Shown in pieces: positions 1-5,546 of a stretch of 7,452 nucleotides of DNA. The position numbers and the translations under genes were made by a program. Numbering within the stretch: position 1 is the first letter of the stretch; every line of letters starts with the position of its first letter. Location of the stretch: assembly GCA_964528825.1 (NCBI GenBank), contig CAZGVB010000054.1, positions 1 to 7,452 of the forward strand. Direction: 5' to 3'. Below the pieces are notes generated by a model. That model ran no database searches and had not been told where the DNA came from. It saw only the letters and a program-made list of their open reading frames with translations. The stretch is from RGIG5612 sp964528825. Its GTDB lineage: Bacteria; Bacillota; Clostridia; Lachnospirales; Lachnospiraceae.

Positions 1-19
1 TCCATACTCGCATATGTTA

Positions 20-1012
20 TCACTTATATCTGTCCAAAATTTTCCGCACATATTCTTTCATTTCTTCTACCACATCTGCGGGCTCCGTTACCGTCACCTT
101 GTCGCCAAGGCTCAATATCCATGCGAAAAATTGCGGGCTGATCGCCACATCAACGCGTATGCAGGAGGTATTGTCATCTACGGGGAAGATCATTATGTCC
201 TTGCCGAACCTGTCAATAAATACGCCTACCATGTTATTGTCGAATTCTATCTTTACATTTTCCTTGCGGCCGTTATACATTCCGAAATTCATCTTTGAGT
301 ATGCCGCAATGTCAAAATCCTTGAATGCGGCCTTTCCTTCGCGCATCTCATCAGTGATCTGAATATGCTTCATCTTATCTACGCGGTAATGCTTGATCTT
401 CCTGTCATAATCCGAAAAGGCGACAAGATAATAATTTTCATCATCCCAGATAAGCGCCCACGGGCTCACTACAAATACGCTGCCGTGATTTCTCTCTTCA
501 AGCTTCTTGTTTGTATTCCATCTGTAATATTTGAAGGTAATCTTTTTATTATCAAGGATGGCCCTGTGGATATCATCTACATTGTAGTAGATGCTCTCAT
601 TCATGGTCTTGGCTCTGCCTTTTACATATACCTGGCGCTGCAGCTGCGCGGCCTGGTATTCGCTGACAAGTGTCTTCATCTTCTTGATGAGTTCATTGGA
701 CTTCTTCTCTGTGATGAATTTTGATGACTGGACGGCATCTATCAAGAGCTTGACCTCGGCAAGCTCGAACTCTCTGCTTGCCACATGGTAAAGGGTCTCT
801 CTGCCGACCTGCTCCTTGATGATCTCTATGCCGAGCTTGTCTGTCAGATCCGCGAAATCGGCATATATGCTCTTTCGCTCCGCCGTAACTCCCACGGCGT
901 TCAACTCTTTGGTGATCTGAGCGAGCGTAAGGGCATGATCTTCATCAGTCTTTGCAAGCATTATCTTTGCAAGATATGCCAGCTTTAATTTTTGATTTTC
1001 GCCACGTGACAT
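20..1012 (-). CDS. WYL-domain transcriptional regulator (YafY-like)
   Basis: This 330-aa protein has the usual order of a WYL-family DNA-binding regulator. Residues 8-75 form a winged helix-turn-helix; the stretch around TLAQITKELNAVGVTAERKSI is the predicted helix-turn-helix. A helical linker follows at about 80-135. The WYL domain lies at about 140-218 and carries the signature as NYYLVAF (193-199), after the typical SPWALIW. A C-terminal WCX-type extension covers about 250-330. In the family, WYL domains sense a ligand, often nucleic acid or a nucleotide, and change DNA binding; the ligand here is unknown. The start is supported by AAGGAAGG at 1021-1028, 8 nt before ATG. Length is normal and the gene looks intact. 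It diverges from the DUF4230 unit across 524 bp, so it may regulate that unit and itself; this is an inference. Many Clostridia carry several such regulators with housekeeping roles, so a defence link is not implied. Confidence 0.93.
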   Translation of the reverse strand: MSRGENQKLKLAYLAKIMLAKTDEDHALTLAQITKELNAVGVTAERKSIYADFADLTDKLGIEIIKEQVGRETLYHVASREFELAEVKLLIDAVQSSKFITEKKSNELIKKMKTLVSEYQAAQLQRQVYVKGRAKTMNESIYYNVDDIHRAILDNKKITFKYYRWNTNKKLEERNHGSVFVVSPWALIWDDENYYLVAFSDYDRKIKHYRVDKMKHIQITDEMREGKAAFKDFDIAAYSKMNFGMYNGRKENVKIEFDNNMVGVFIDRFGKDIMIFPVDDNTSCIRVDVAISPQFFAWILSLGDKVTVTEPADVVEEMKEYVRKILDRYK

Positions 1013-1230
1013 GATATGTACCTTCCTTTGTGTTTTTCGCAGGCAAGCCTTCGGCAGACGAGGGATGACATCGCTTAGCGGACGAGGGACTGCTTATTAC
1101 AGGTTGGATTTATTATCGGTTGGGTTTGGACTCAGTATACCACGGACGGGATAAAGTGAGGAAAAGAAAGATCGCGAAAAGTCGCGGAAGATCTTATAAA
1201 GATCACAGCGGCAAGGGCTCTCGTGGCAGG

Positions 1231-1296
1231 AGATACGACCGGGAGGCGGCGAAGATACGACCGGGGCGTGGCAGAGATACGGACGGGAGGCAGCAT
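1231..1296. repeat. Three tandem 22-bp repeats
   Basis: Three head-to-tail units of exactly 22 bp start at 1231, 1253 and 1275. All share AGATACG-ACGGG-like cores: units 1 and 2 begin AGATACGACCGGG and unit 3 begins AGATACGGACGGG. The last six to nine bases of each unit vary around GGCGGC/GTGGCAG/GGCAGCA. The period is two helical turns of DNA and is not a multiple of three, which argues for a protein-binding array rather than coding sequence. It lies about 220 bp upstream of the WYL start and 240 bp upstream of the DUF4230 unit. It has no spacers, so it is not a CRISPR array. A regulator array and a neutral microsatellite-like duplication are both possible. Confidence 0.75.
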
Positions 1297-1424
1297 TGCG
1301 GTATCTTTGAGCATGCGAGGGGTAAGGATATCCGCGGTATTCGGTGTGAGATATTTTGACTAATTTTTTTACTTAAACAGCGGCGGTTTTTGTTGTTTTT
1401 TTCTAAAAGTCATGTAGACTTGGT

Positions 1425-1460
1425 GTGTATTGCTGCAGATCTGAGAGACCTTCAATACAC
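1425..1460 (+). promoter_or_regulatory. Inverted repeat in the presumed leader of the DUF4230 unit
   Basis: GTGTATTG (1425-1432) and CAATACAC (1453-1460) are perfect 8-bp arms around a 20-nt loop that itself contains the palindrome CAGATCTG (1436-1443). It ends 76 nt before the first DUF4230 start codon. As RNA it would form a stem-loop in the leader; as DNA it could be an operator. No T-tract follows, so it is not an intrinsic terminator. I do not recognise it as a known riboswitch class. Confidence 0.45.
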
Positions 1461-1536
1461 GACTGTCTTTTCATCAATTTTACCTGCGAAATATAAACGC
1501 AGTTCATAATACTATATCAAAAGGGGATACTTAAAA

Positions 1537-2127
1537 ATGGATGAAGAAAAGAAAAGGAAAAAAAAGAAATTCCCGGCGAAGATCCTGATCTGGCTGCCGC
1601 TGATCATAGGGATAATCGCTTTAGTTATCTTAGTCATGAAGGGAGGCAGCGATGCTCCCGAAGAGGAAACGGTCGAGATACTCACCGAAACCACGCTGGT
1701 CAACACGGTTGATATTGCCGAATTATCAACTGCCGAATTTACTTACAACGGCATTGCCGAAATACCCAAGGAGGATGATTCGGGTGAGATCAAATGCACA
1801 GTGCGATATGAGGCAAAGGTAAAAGCCTCTGTAGATATGGAAGATATCCAATTTGAAATTGATGATATAAACAAGACCATCAAACCGATCCTTCCGAGAA
1901 TTACCCTCACGCCTGTCCTTGATGACCAGCAAGGATTCTCATTTATCCCGGAGGATTCAGCTGTCGATCTGCAGGAGATAATCAAAGCCTGCAAAGAAGA
2001 CATTACCGCGGAGGCCGAGGAAACAGAAGAGCTTCGCGATTCGGCAAAGGAAAATCTAAGGGATATCATACAGGCACTTACATATCCGATAATAAGTTCA
2101 AAAGGATATGTGCTTGTTTGGGAATAA
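1537..2127 (+). CDS. DUF4230-type single-pass membrane protein (first of pair)
   Basis: This is a 196-aa protein with a very basic N-terminus (residues 7-11 are KRKKK), one transmembrane helix at about 15-34 and a C-terminal domain outside the membrane. The charge pattern suggests an N-in orientation with the domain on the outer face. Residues about 57-185 match my memory of DUF4230: the ELSTAEFTYNG stretch, a strand with VRYEAKVKASVDM, and the segment KPILPRITLTPVLD (117-130). A charged helix follows at 143-180, then a short C-terminal strand. No catalytic motif is visible and the molecular function of the family is not known to me. There is no signal peptidase site or lipobox. AAGGGG at 1521-1526 lies 10 nt before ATG. 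The gene begins a plus-strand unit; the next start codon is only 14 nt after its stop. Confidence 0.85.
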   Translation: MDEEKKRKKKKFPAKILIWLPLIIGIIALVILVMKGGSDAPEEETVEILTETTLVNTVDIAELSTAEFTYNGIAEIPKEDDSGEIKCTVRYEAKVKASVDMEDIQFEIDDINKTIKPILPRITLTPVLDDQQGFSFIPEDSAVDLQEIIKACKEDITAEAEETEELRDSAKENLRDIIQALTYPIISSKGYVLVWE

Positions 2128-2141
2128 GCGAGGTGAGAGAC

Positions 2142-2834
2142 ATGGAAGAAAAAGAACTTAAAGAAAAGAAAAGCAGTTCATTCGGAAAGAAAGAAAAGAT
2201 AATACTCGCCATCAATGTCGGAGCGTTGGCGATACTCATAGCTGCCGGAATTTTTATAACAAATTTCCGGGGCGTTGCAGAAAAAGAGAAGGAAAAAGAG
2301 ACTGTGGCGGTTGACTTTTCGGGAGTAACCAAAATCTGCGAATTGTCTACGCTTAAATGCTACTATCATAATGTCGCCGAGCTGATAGACAACAAGGGGA
2401 AAATATTTAATTACGGATTTAAGAAGCTATGGCTCGAATATACCGGAACTATAGAGGTGGGCATTGATGCCAATCAAGTCCAGGTAAATAATCCGGATGA
2501 AAACAATGTTGTTTATGTATATGTTCCCAATGCAAGCATTAAATCAGTAAATGCCGATGCAAATTCTATGAGCGACCCTGTTTCGGATACCGGATTGTTC
2601 ACCAAGATCACAACAGATGATCAAAATACAGCCTTTACGCAGGCGCAGCAGGAAATGCTGGAAAAGTCAGAGGGCGATGCCACTATCCTGAACCGGGCAA
2701 AAAATAACGCGAAAAAATTGATAGAAAGCTACATCGTCAACGTGGGTAAACAGATCGGGGAGACTTATACAGTGAACTGGCTTGAAGAGCCAAAGAGCAC
2801 TACAGATCATACGGAAAATGAAACGGAAAGGTAA
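2142..2834 (+). CDS. DUF4230-like single-pass membrane protein (second of pair)
   Basis: This 230-aa protein shares the architecture of its upstream neighbour: a lysine-rich N-terminus, one transmembrane helix at about 20-40, a charged linker (KEKEKE, 48-53) and a presumed external domain. The motif ICELSTLKCYYHNVAEL (65-81) lines up with IAELSTAEFTYNGIAEI of the first protein. The parallel continues through a strand (LEYTGTIEVGIDANQV) and a C-terminal helix (about 163-203). It is therefore a diverged paralogue, probably DUF4230 too. It is less typical of the family, with an inserted stretch of 10-15 residues around FNYGFKK. I chose the ATG at 2142 because GAGGTGAG (2130-2137) sits just before it; an upstream in-frame ATG at 2118 lacks such a site and would overlap the previous gene. 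The tail after about 215 is polar and probably disordered. The two proteins may form a complex. Confidence 0.8.
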   Translation: MEEKELKEKKSSSFGKKEKIILAINVGALAILIAAGIFITNFRGVAEKEKEKETVAVDFSGVTKICELSTLKCYYHNVAELIDNKGKIFNYGFKKLWLEYTGTIEVGIDANQVQVNNPDENNVVYVYVPNASIKSVNADANSMSDPVSDTGLFTKITTDDQNTAFTQAQQEMLEKSEGDATILNRAKNNAKKLIESYIVNVGKQIGETYTVNWLEEPKSTTDHTENETER

Positions 2835-2838
2835 TCAA

Positions 2839-3801
2839 ATGCTTGATGAATACGGCAACGAGGCTGCAAATAATGAGATAAACGAACCGATAAAGAATAC
2901 GATAGAAGCCAATCTTGATAGGGCCGAGGATGTATATGACAATGCCCCTGCCGTCGGGAAGGTCGGACTCAACATTGCCACGGGTGCAATCCCATTGTTG
3001 GCAAAGGGTTTGAGGAAAGGTCTGCAAGTTGTAGATTCAAAGCTTTACAGGCCGATATCGTCTGAATGCATCAATTCTCCTGATTTTGTAATGCCCAGAA
3101 TGTTGCTCCTTGCGGACGGAAGTGAAAGAAAAAGAATAAGATCATGCAAAAATGCGGAGGGGCGCCTTGTTTCCATAAAGAATTCAGACATGCTATATTT
3201 ATATGACGATTCAAGCACGGTGAAAGCCTTGGAATTTTATCCTCATCCTGACAATAATGTAATATATTATGCGGACCCGTATGAACATAACCGTTTCATC
3301 AATGTCGATCAATTGTCGGCTTATTTTCAAAGGCAAAAGCTTGCCGAGCTTCTTGATATCGGATCATGGCTCGGCGCCAAAAGATTGCTGGTTGAGATAC
3401 TCGACATCGAAAAAACAGTCAAAAACACACACGCACGACATCACACGGCGGCAGATATCAAAATAGTTTCTGCCGAAAACCTGGCAACATGTGATAAAAA
3501 GGAAAATACAAACATTACAATACGGTCAACGATCGAACGAGAATGCACTGCAAATAAATATTCTGCCAAGCCGAAATTAAAATGGTTTAAGCGTGACCCT
3601 GTTCTAAGTTCAATAATAAAGAACGCGGGAGATAAGATCATCTGCGACCTTGAAGGTTCGTCATATGTCGGAATTTCCAAAGAATATGTCGGGAATATAA
3701 AGCTTGCAATAAAGAAAATAGGCGCGAGCAACTCTTTAAATTTCGATTCCAATATAATTAAGGATTATACCTCGAAGATACATATTGAATTTTATTTTTA
3801 A
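2839..3801 (+). CDS. Unrecognised 320-aa protein of the DUF4230 unit
   Basis: I do not recognise this protein. The start at 2839 follows the previous stop by 4 nt and has GGAAAGG about 7 nt upstream; in-frame ATGs at 2782 and 2818 would overlap the previous gene. Length is 320 aa from the chosen start. Residues 1-35 are acidic and helical. A more hydrophobic glycine-rich stretch lies at about 40-62 (VGLNIATGAIPLLAKGL), perhaps a membrane-surface helix but too short and charged to be a clear transmembrane segment. Residues 85-160 alternate strands and turns (LYLYDDSS, VIYYADPYEHNRF). Residues 163-192 are a helix with a leucine pattern. A His-rich patch HARHH lies at 198-202, with no recognisable metal site around it. 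A basic C-terminal region covers 240-320. There is no signal peptide, so it is probably cytoplasmic. Its tight coupling to the two membrane proteins suggests it works with them, possibly as a cytoplasmic partner. Confidence 0.8.
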   Translation: MLDEYGNEAANNEINEPIKNTIEANLDRAEDVYDNAPAVGKVGLNIATGAIPLLAKGLRKGLQVVDSKLYRPISSECINSPDFVMPRMLLLADGSERKRIRSCKNAEGRLVSIKNSDMLYLYDDSSTVKALEFYPHPDNNVIYYADPYEHNRFINVDQLSAYFQRQKLAELLDIGSWLGAKRLLVEILDIEKTVKNTHARHHTAADIKIVSAENLATCDKKENTNITIRSTIERECTANKYSAKPKLKWFKRDPVLSSIIKNAGDKIICDLEGSSYVGISKEYVGNIKLAIKKIGASNSLNFDSNIIKDYTSKIHIEFYF

Positions 3802-3917
3802 TCCGCAAATATTACATCTGACTTTGTGACAATGGAAAAGGGATGTGTATATATGATTTTAATTCGCGAAGATTACATCCGCTTTTATGAGTACTGTGAC
3901 ACGAGATGTGCATATTT
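3796..3917. repeat. Imperfect ~61-bp tandem duplication with internal dyads
   Basis: Two head-to-tail copies begin at 3796 and 3857. They share the landmarks TTTTAAT.CGC.AA.ATTACATC, then TGTGACA, then GATGTG.ATAT. Inside each copy ACATC faces GATGT (3814-3818 with 3842-3846; 3875-3879 with 3905-3909), so each unit could fold as a hairpin or bind a dimeric protein. The first copy overlaps the stop codon of the 320-aa gene, and the pair fills most of the gap before the 52-aa gene. A weak promoter TTGTGA (3824-3829) with TATATA (3848-3853), spacer 18, lies in copy 1 and could serve the small gene. The divergence between copies means the duplication is old or selected. Confidence 0.6.
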
Positions 3918-3973
3918 ATCTGCGATCCTGATCTGCGAAACCAGCGCATCTCTTTATTGAGAGGAGATCAAAA

Positions 3974-4132
3974 ATGATATATTTAATCATTATTGGAATG
4001 ATAGTCCTTATGGCATTGCTGTCGTGGCTTCTTGATCTGGCCGGCATTGTCCTGATCAAAGCGGTCGTAATAGGCAGTTTGGTAGGAGGCGTGGCAGGAG
4101 CCATAGCGATCCTTGTTTGGCTATTTACTTAG
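3974..4132 (+). CDS. Small 52-aa two-helix membrane protein
   Basis: This short gene is easy to miss. GAGAGGAG at 3959-3966 lies 7 nt before ATG, one of the best ribosome binding sites in the window. The product is almost wholly hydrophobic: a first membrane helix at about 2-20, a short turn with D21, a lone K29, and a second helix at about 30-51. The second helix carries a glycine zipper, G34-xxx-G38-xxx-G42 (GSLVGGVAG), a packing motif that favours oligomers in membranes. Such peptides can be type I toxins, holin-like pores or small subunits of membrane complexes; nothing here decides between these. It lies 172 bp after the DUF4230 unit on the same strand, behind the 61-bp duplication. Its last eight bases overlap the tail of the transposase remnant on the other strand, so its C-terminus may have been reshaped by that insertion. 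Confidence 0.7.
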   Translation: MIYLIIIGMIVLMALLSWLLDLAGIVLIKAVVIGSLVGGVAGAIAILVWLFT

Positions 4133-4328
4133 CAGCAATAGCCTGATCTGTGGGCATGAGCTTTATTATTTCGGATAAATGAAGCGGCTCTGGTGAGTGC
4201 ATATAGCACCACCAGCAGACTGCTTTTATTCTTCTTTCGACGGATAACCCCTGCGATTTCTCAACATTTCCCGCAATCTTGAATTGATTCCGCATAGTGG
4301 TCAAACCGGTAGGAAAAGACCTGACCAT
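4125..4328 (-). pseudogene. Degraded IS1249-like transposase, 3' remnant
   Basis: The minus strand reads LSVERR, then RIKAVCWWCYMHSPEPL and SEIIKLMPTDQAIAA, which I recognise as the C-terminal end of an IS1249-like (IS256/Mutator-type) transposase. Just upstream the reading continues in another frame: bases 4285 to 4247 give NSRLREMLRNRRG, the expected preceding motif. The two frames are joined by a one-base change in the CCCC run at 4248-4251 (GGGG on the minus strand). Before that, the expected TTNRIEGGVN motif is shortened to about TTMR-IN, so a small internal deletion is likely. The catalytic DDE region is absent. No clear terminal inverted repeat is seen. The stop codon overlaps the end of the 52-aa gene. 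The family name rests on remembered motif similarity; that it is a broken transposase is more certain than the exact family. Confidence 0.6.
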
Positions 4329-4495
4329 AGCTGACAGTTTGAGAGTAGTGTAATTTCTTATTATCTAGCCACGGAAATGGCCAGTTAAATGGCCGGATAA
4401 GCGAGCTTGAACAATCAGTACTGCATGTATCTGCTCTCCAAAAACGATACGTCGCTTGCCAAGTAAGCCTGCGAACATGGCAACACAATGGCAGC
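4329..4495. other. Probable eroded IS sequence, no gene
   Basis: This stretch continues the transposase remnant on the minus strand, but no frame is open across it and I find no recognisable transposase motif. The minus-strand frames hold fragments such as GKRRIVFGEQIHAV that end quickly at stops. It may be eroded IS sequence or unrelated flank. Confidence 0.35.
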
Positions 4496-4525
4496 AAAAA
4501 ATCGGATAGTCGATATGTATCCGAT
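4496..4525 (-). terminator. Intrinsic terminator for the minus strand
   Basis: On the minus strand ATCGGATA and TATCCGAT form a perfect 8-bp stem around a 9-nt loop (4501-4525), followed at once by a run of T (4500-4496). This is the shape of an intrinsic terminator reading leftwards. It lies downstream of the 89-aa gene and after the stronger hairpin at 4622-4651, and would shield the IS remnant and the 52-aa gene from antisense transcription. The stem is only half G/C, so efficiency is uncertain. Confidence 0.5.
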
Positions 4526-4621
4526 AATTCAAATAATATAAATACTCTCTGCTAAATTGCCTAACTAAACTTGTTTAAAATGTTTTTTCAGAGGGCAAGT
4601 GGAAATGATCTCAAGATTTTA

Positions 4622-4651
4622 GGAGCCGAAGGTCGCCGTACCTTCGGCTCC
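4622..4651 (-). terminator. Strong hairpin just after the 89-aa gene
   Basis: GGAGCCGAAGGT and ACCTTCGGCTCC are perfect 12-bp arms around a 6-nt loop, beginning 11 nt after the stop of the minus-strand 89-aa gene. The stem is G/C-rich and stable. The minus-strand tail reads TAAAATCTT, which is only moderately U-rich, and the plus-strand side is CTGTGTTCATCTTATTTT. It probably terminates or protects the 3' end of the minus-strand transcript. Confidence 0.65.
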
Positions 4652-4662
4652 CTGTGTTCATC

Positions 4663-4932
4663 TTATTTTCCGAATTTCAATTTCAGCTCGATCGTAGATC
4701 CGTCGATCCATGAAATATTAAAGGACTTTGTATGCAGCAAGACCTTGTAAAACGGATCCGGTTTTTCACGTTTAAAGAAGCCGCGTGCGAAAACGCACTT
4801 CAAAGTGACCGTTTTTTCTTGCCTGTCGATTTCGATGTTGTCACTGCCGTCAAGCAGCAGATCGTTGTTTAAGCAAATATCTGCAATGTAGATCGCATTA
4901 TTTATCTCGTCGCAATATTCTTTAAAATTCAT
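4663..4932 (-). CDS. Unknown 89-aa protein, coupled to the 133-aa gene
   Basis: I do not recognise this protein. It is 89 aa, acidic in its first half and basic later. Residues 1-26 look helical; the rest alternates strands, with ITL-type pairs (VTLKCVFARGFF, 42-53; SFNISWIDGSTIELKLKF at the end), suggesting a small alpha plus beta fold. There is no signal peptide or membrane segment. ATG overlaps the stop of the upstream gene by one base (TAATG), and GAGGAG at 4941-4946 lies 8 nt before it, so the two genes are translationally coupled and probably act together. A stable hairpin follows its stop. Small coupled pairs can be toxin and antitoxin or effector and immunity proteins, but no motif here supports a particular choice. 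Confidence 0.75.
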   Translation of the reverse strand: MNFKEYCDEINNAIYIADICLNNDLLLDGSDNIEIDRQEKTVTLKCVFARGFFKREKPDPFYKVLLHTKSFNISWIDGSTIELKLKFGK

Positions 4933-5488
4933 TATTTTCTCTCCTCTTCATTAATAAACTCAGTCAATCCGTCAATACCGATATTTATGCTGAGTGTGCC
5001 GTCTGTATATGGATGTATATCAATATCGTCACCGAGTGATATCAATGCGACGAACTGTCCGGCGTCTTTCACGCAGAACTCCTTACATCTCATTTCGATA
5101 ATGGCGCTGTTCTTGCATGGCTGGTGGAGCATATATTCGACTTTTGCCTGATCCCCATAGTATTTTTCCAGTTCATGCGCAAGAGCCCCTACAAGCCTTA
5201 CCTTGTGTTCCACCGTCCTTTGGGGGAGCTTATCCATCTCTTCGAGTGCTGTGCCTATTTGGCGGATAAATGCCATCAATTCATCTTCTCGCTCTTCCTG
5301 CTCTGTCTTGAATTTNNNNNNNNNNNNNNNNNNNNNNNNNNNNNNNNNNNNNNNNNNNNNNNNNNNNNNNNNNNNNNNNNNNNNNNNNNNNNNNNNNNNN
5401 NNNNNNNNNNNNNNNGGCGGATAAATGCCATCAATTCATCTTCTCGCTCTTCCTGCTCTGTCTTGAATTTTCTGCTTTCGTTTTCCAT
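4932..5488 (-). CDS. Unknown protein, about 133 aa once the false gap is removed
   Basis: The start at 5488 has AAGGAG (5494-5499) 5 nt upstream and opens MENESRKFKTEQEEREDEL. The frame then meets 100 Ns (5316-5415). The 55 bases on either side of the Ns are identical, so the two halves overlap. Joining them at that overlap gives one uninterrupted 133-aa frame, continuing MAFIRQIGTALEEMDKLPQR. Taken literally, gap plus duplicate is 155 bp, not a multiple of three, and would break the frame, which further argues that the Ns are artificial. Residues 1-65 are charged and helical, probably a coiled coil. Residues 70-133 are mixed, with a strand-rich part and two cysteines in MRCKEFC. I do not recognise the family. 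It is the first gene of a coupled pair with the 89-aa gene. Confidence 0.75.
5261..5470. repeat. Exact 55-bp duplication flanking the N gap (assembly overlap)
   Basis: Bases 5261-5315 and 5416-5470 are identical over all 55 positions and abut the N run exactly on both sides. This is what appears when two contigs end in the same k-mer and a scaffolder inserts a fixed gap of 100 Ns. It is almost certainly one copy in the genome. Confidence 0.9.
5316..5415. other. Scaffold gap, 100 Ns
   Basis: Exactly 100 unknown bases, a conventional placeholder length. The flanking identical 55-mers indicate zero true gap and a 55-bp overlap; see the duplication entry. Confidence 0.97.
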
Positions 5489-5518
5489 TTTTTCTCCTTG
5501 CTAATCTGCATTTGCGGG

Positions 5519-5546
5519 TGTCACTAATAATACATAATAAGTGACA
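5519..5546. promoter_or_regulatory. 28-bp dyad upstream of the 133/89-aa pair
   Basis: TGTCACT (5519-5525) and AGTGACA (5540-5546) are perfect 7-bp arms around a 14-nt A/T spacer, 30 nt upstream of the 133-aa start. This is typical spacing for an operator of the minus-strand unit. On the plus strand the dyad is followed by TTTTGTTTTTTTT (5547-5559), so it also has the form of an intrinsic terminator reading rightwards, which would stop antisense transcription leaving the pair. The sequence does not decide between the two. Confidence 0.5.

Larger units (their letters stand above)
1013..1536. other. Divergent intergenic region, no convincing gene
   Basis: This 524-bp stretch separates the WYL gene from the DUF4230 unit and must hold the promoters of both. 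No reading frame in it has a ribosome binding site. It contains a direct repeat GACGAGGGA at 1057-1065 and 1081-1089, the dyad GATCTT-ATA-AAGATC at 1190-1204, three 22-bp tandem repeats (listed separately), the short dyad AAGTC/GACTT at 1407-1421, an 8-bp inverted repeat at 1425-1460 (listed separately) and a CTGCG/CGCAG hairpin at 1484-1502. The first part is GC-rich and the last 180 bp are T/A-rich. A weak plus-strand promoter is possible as TTGTTT at 1393-1398 and TAGACT at 1415-1420 (16-nt spacer). I would not rely on it. Confidence 0.6.

Noticed and set aside
1231..1296. CRISPR array
   Set aside because: The three 22-bp units are contiguous with no spacers and no cas gene is present.
1120..1359. 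Open frame of 79 codons on the plus strand rich in Arg, Lys and Gly
   Set aside because: It starts at TTG without a ribosome binding site, its composition follows the 22-bp repeats read in shifting frames, and it matches no known basic small protein.
1407..1464. tRNA or known riboswitch from the clustered dyads before the DUF4230 unit
   Set aside because: The arms do not form a cloverleaf with a T-loop, and no conserved riboswitch core is recognisable.
3441..3752. Minus-strand frame of 103 codons inside the 320-aa gene
   Set aside because: It is antisense to a well-supported gene and has no ribosome binding site.
4261..4497. Cys- and Trp-rich minus-strand frame of 78 codons
   Set aside because: It lacks a ribosome binding site and overlaps the frame-shifted transposase remnant; it is probably a by-product of eroded IS sequence.
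4501..4651. The two hairpins as terminal inverted repeats of an insertion sequence
   Set aside because: Each is a local self-complementary hairpin; their sequences do not match each other or any sequence beyond the transposase tail, and the 4622-4651 hairpin sits right after a gene stop.
5276..5504. Separate genes on either side of, or across, the N gap on both strands
   Set aside because: They arise from the duplicated 55 bp and the Ns; only the merged minus-strand frame is coherent and has a ribosome binding site.
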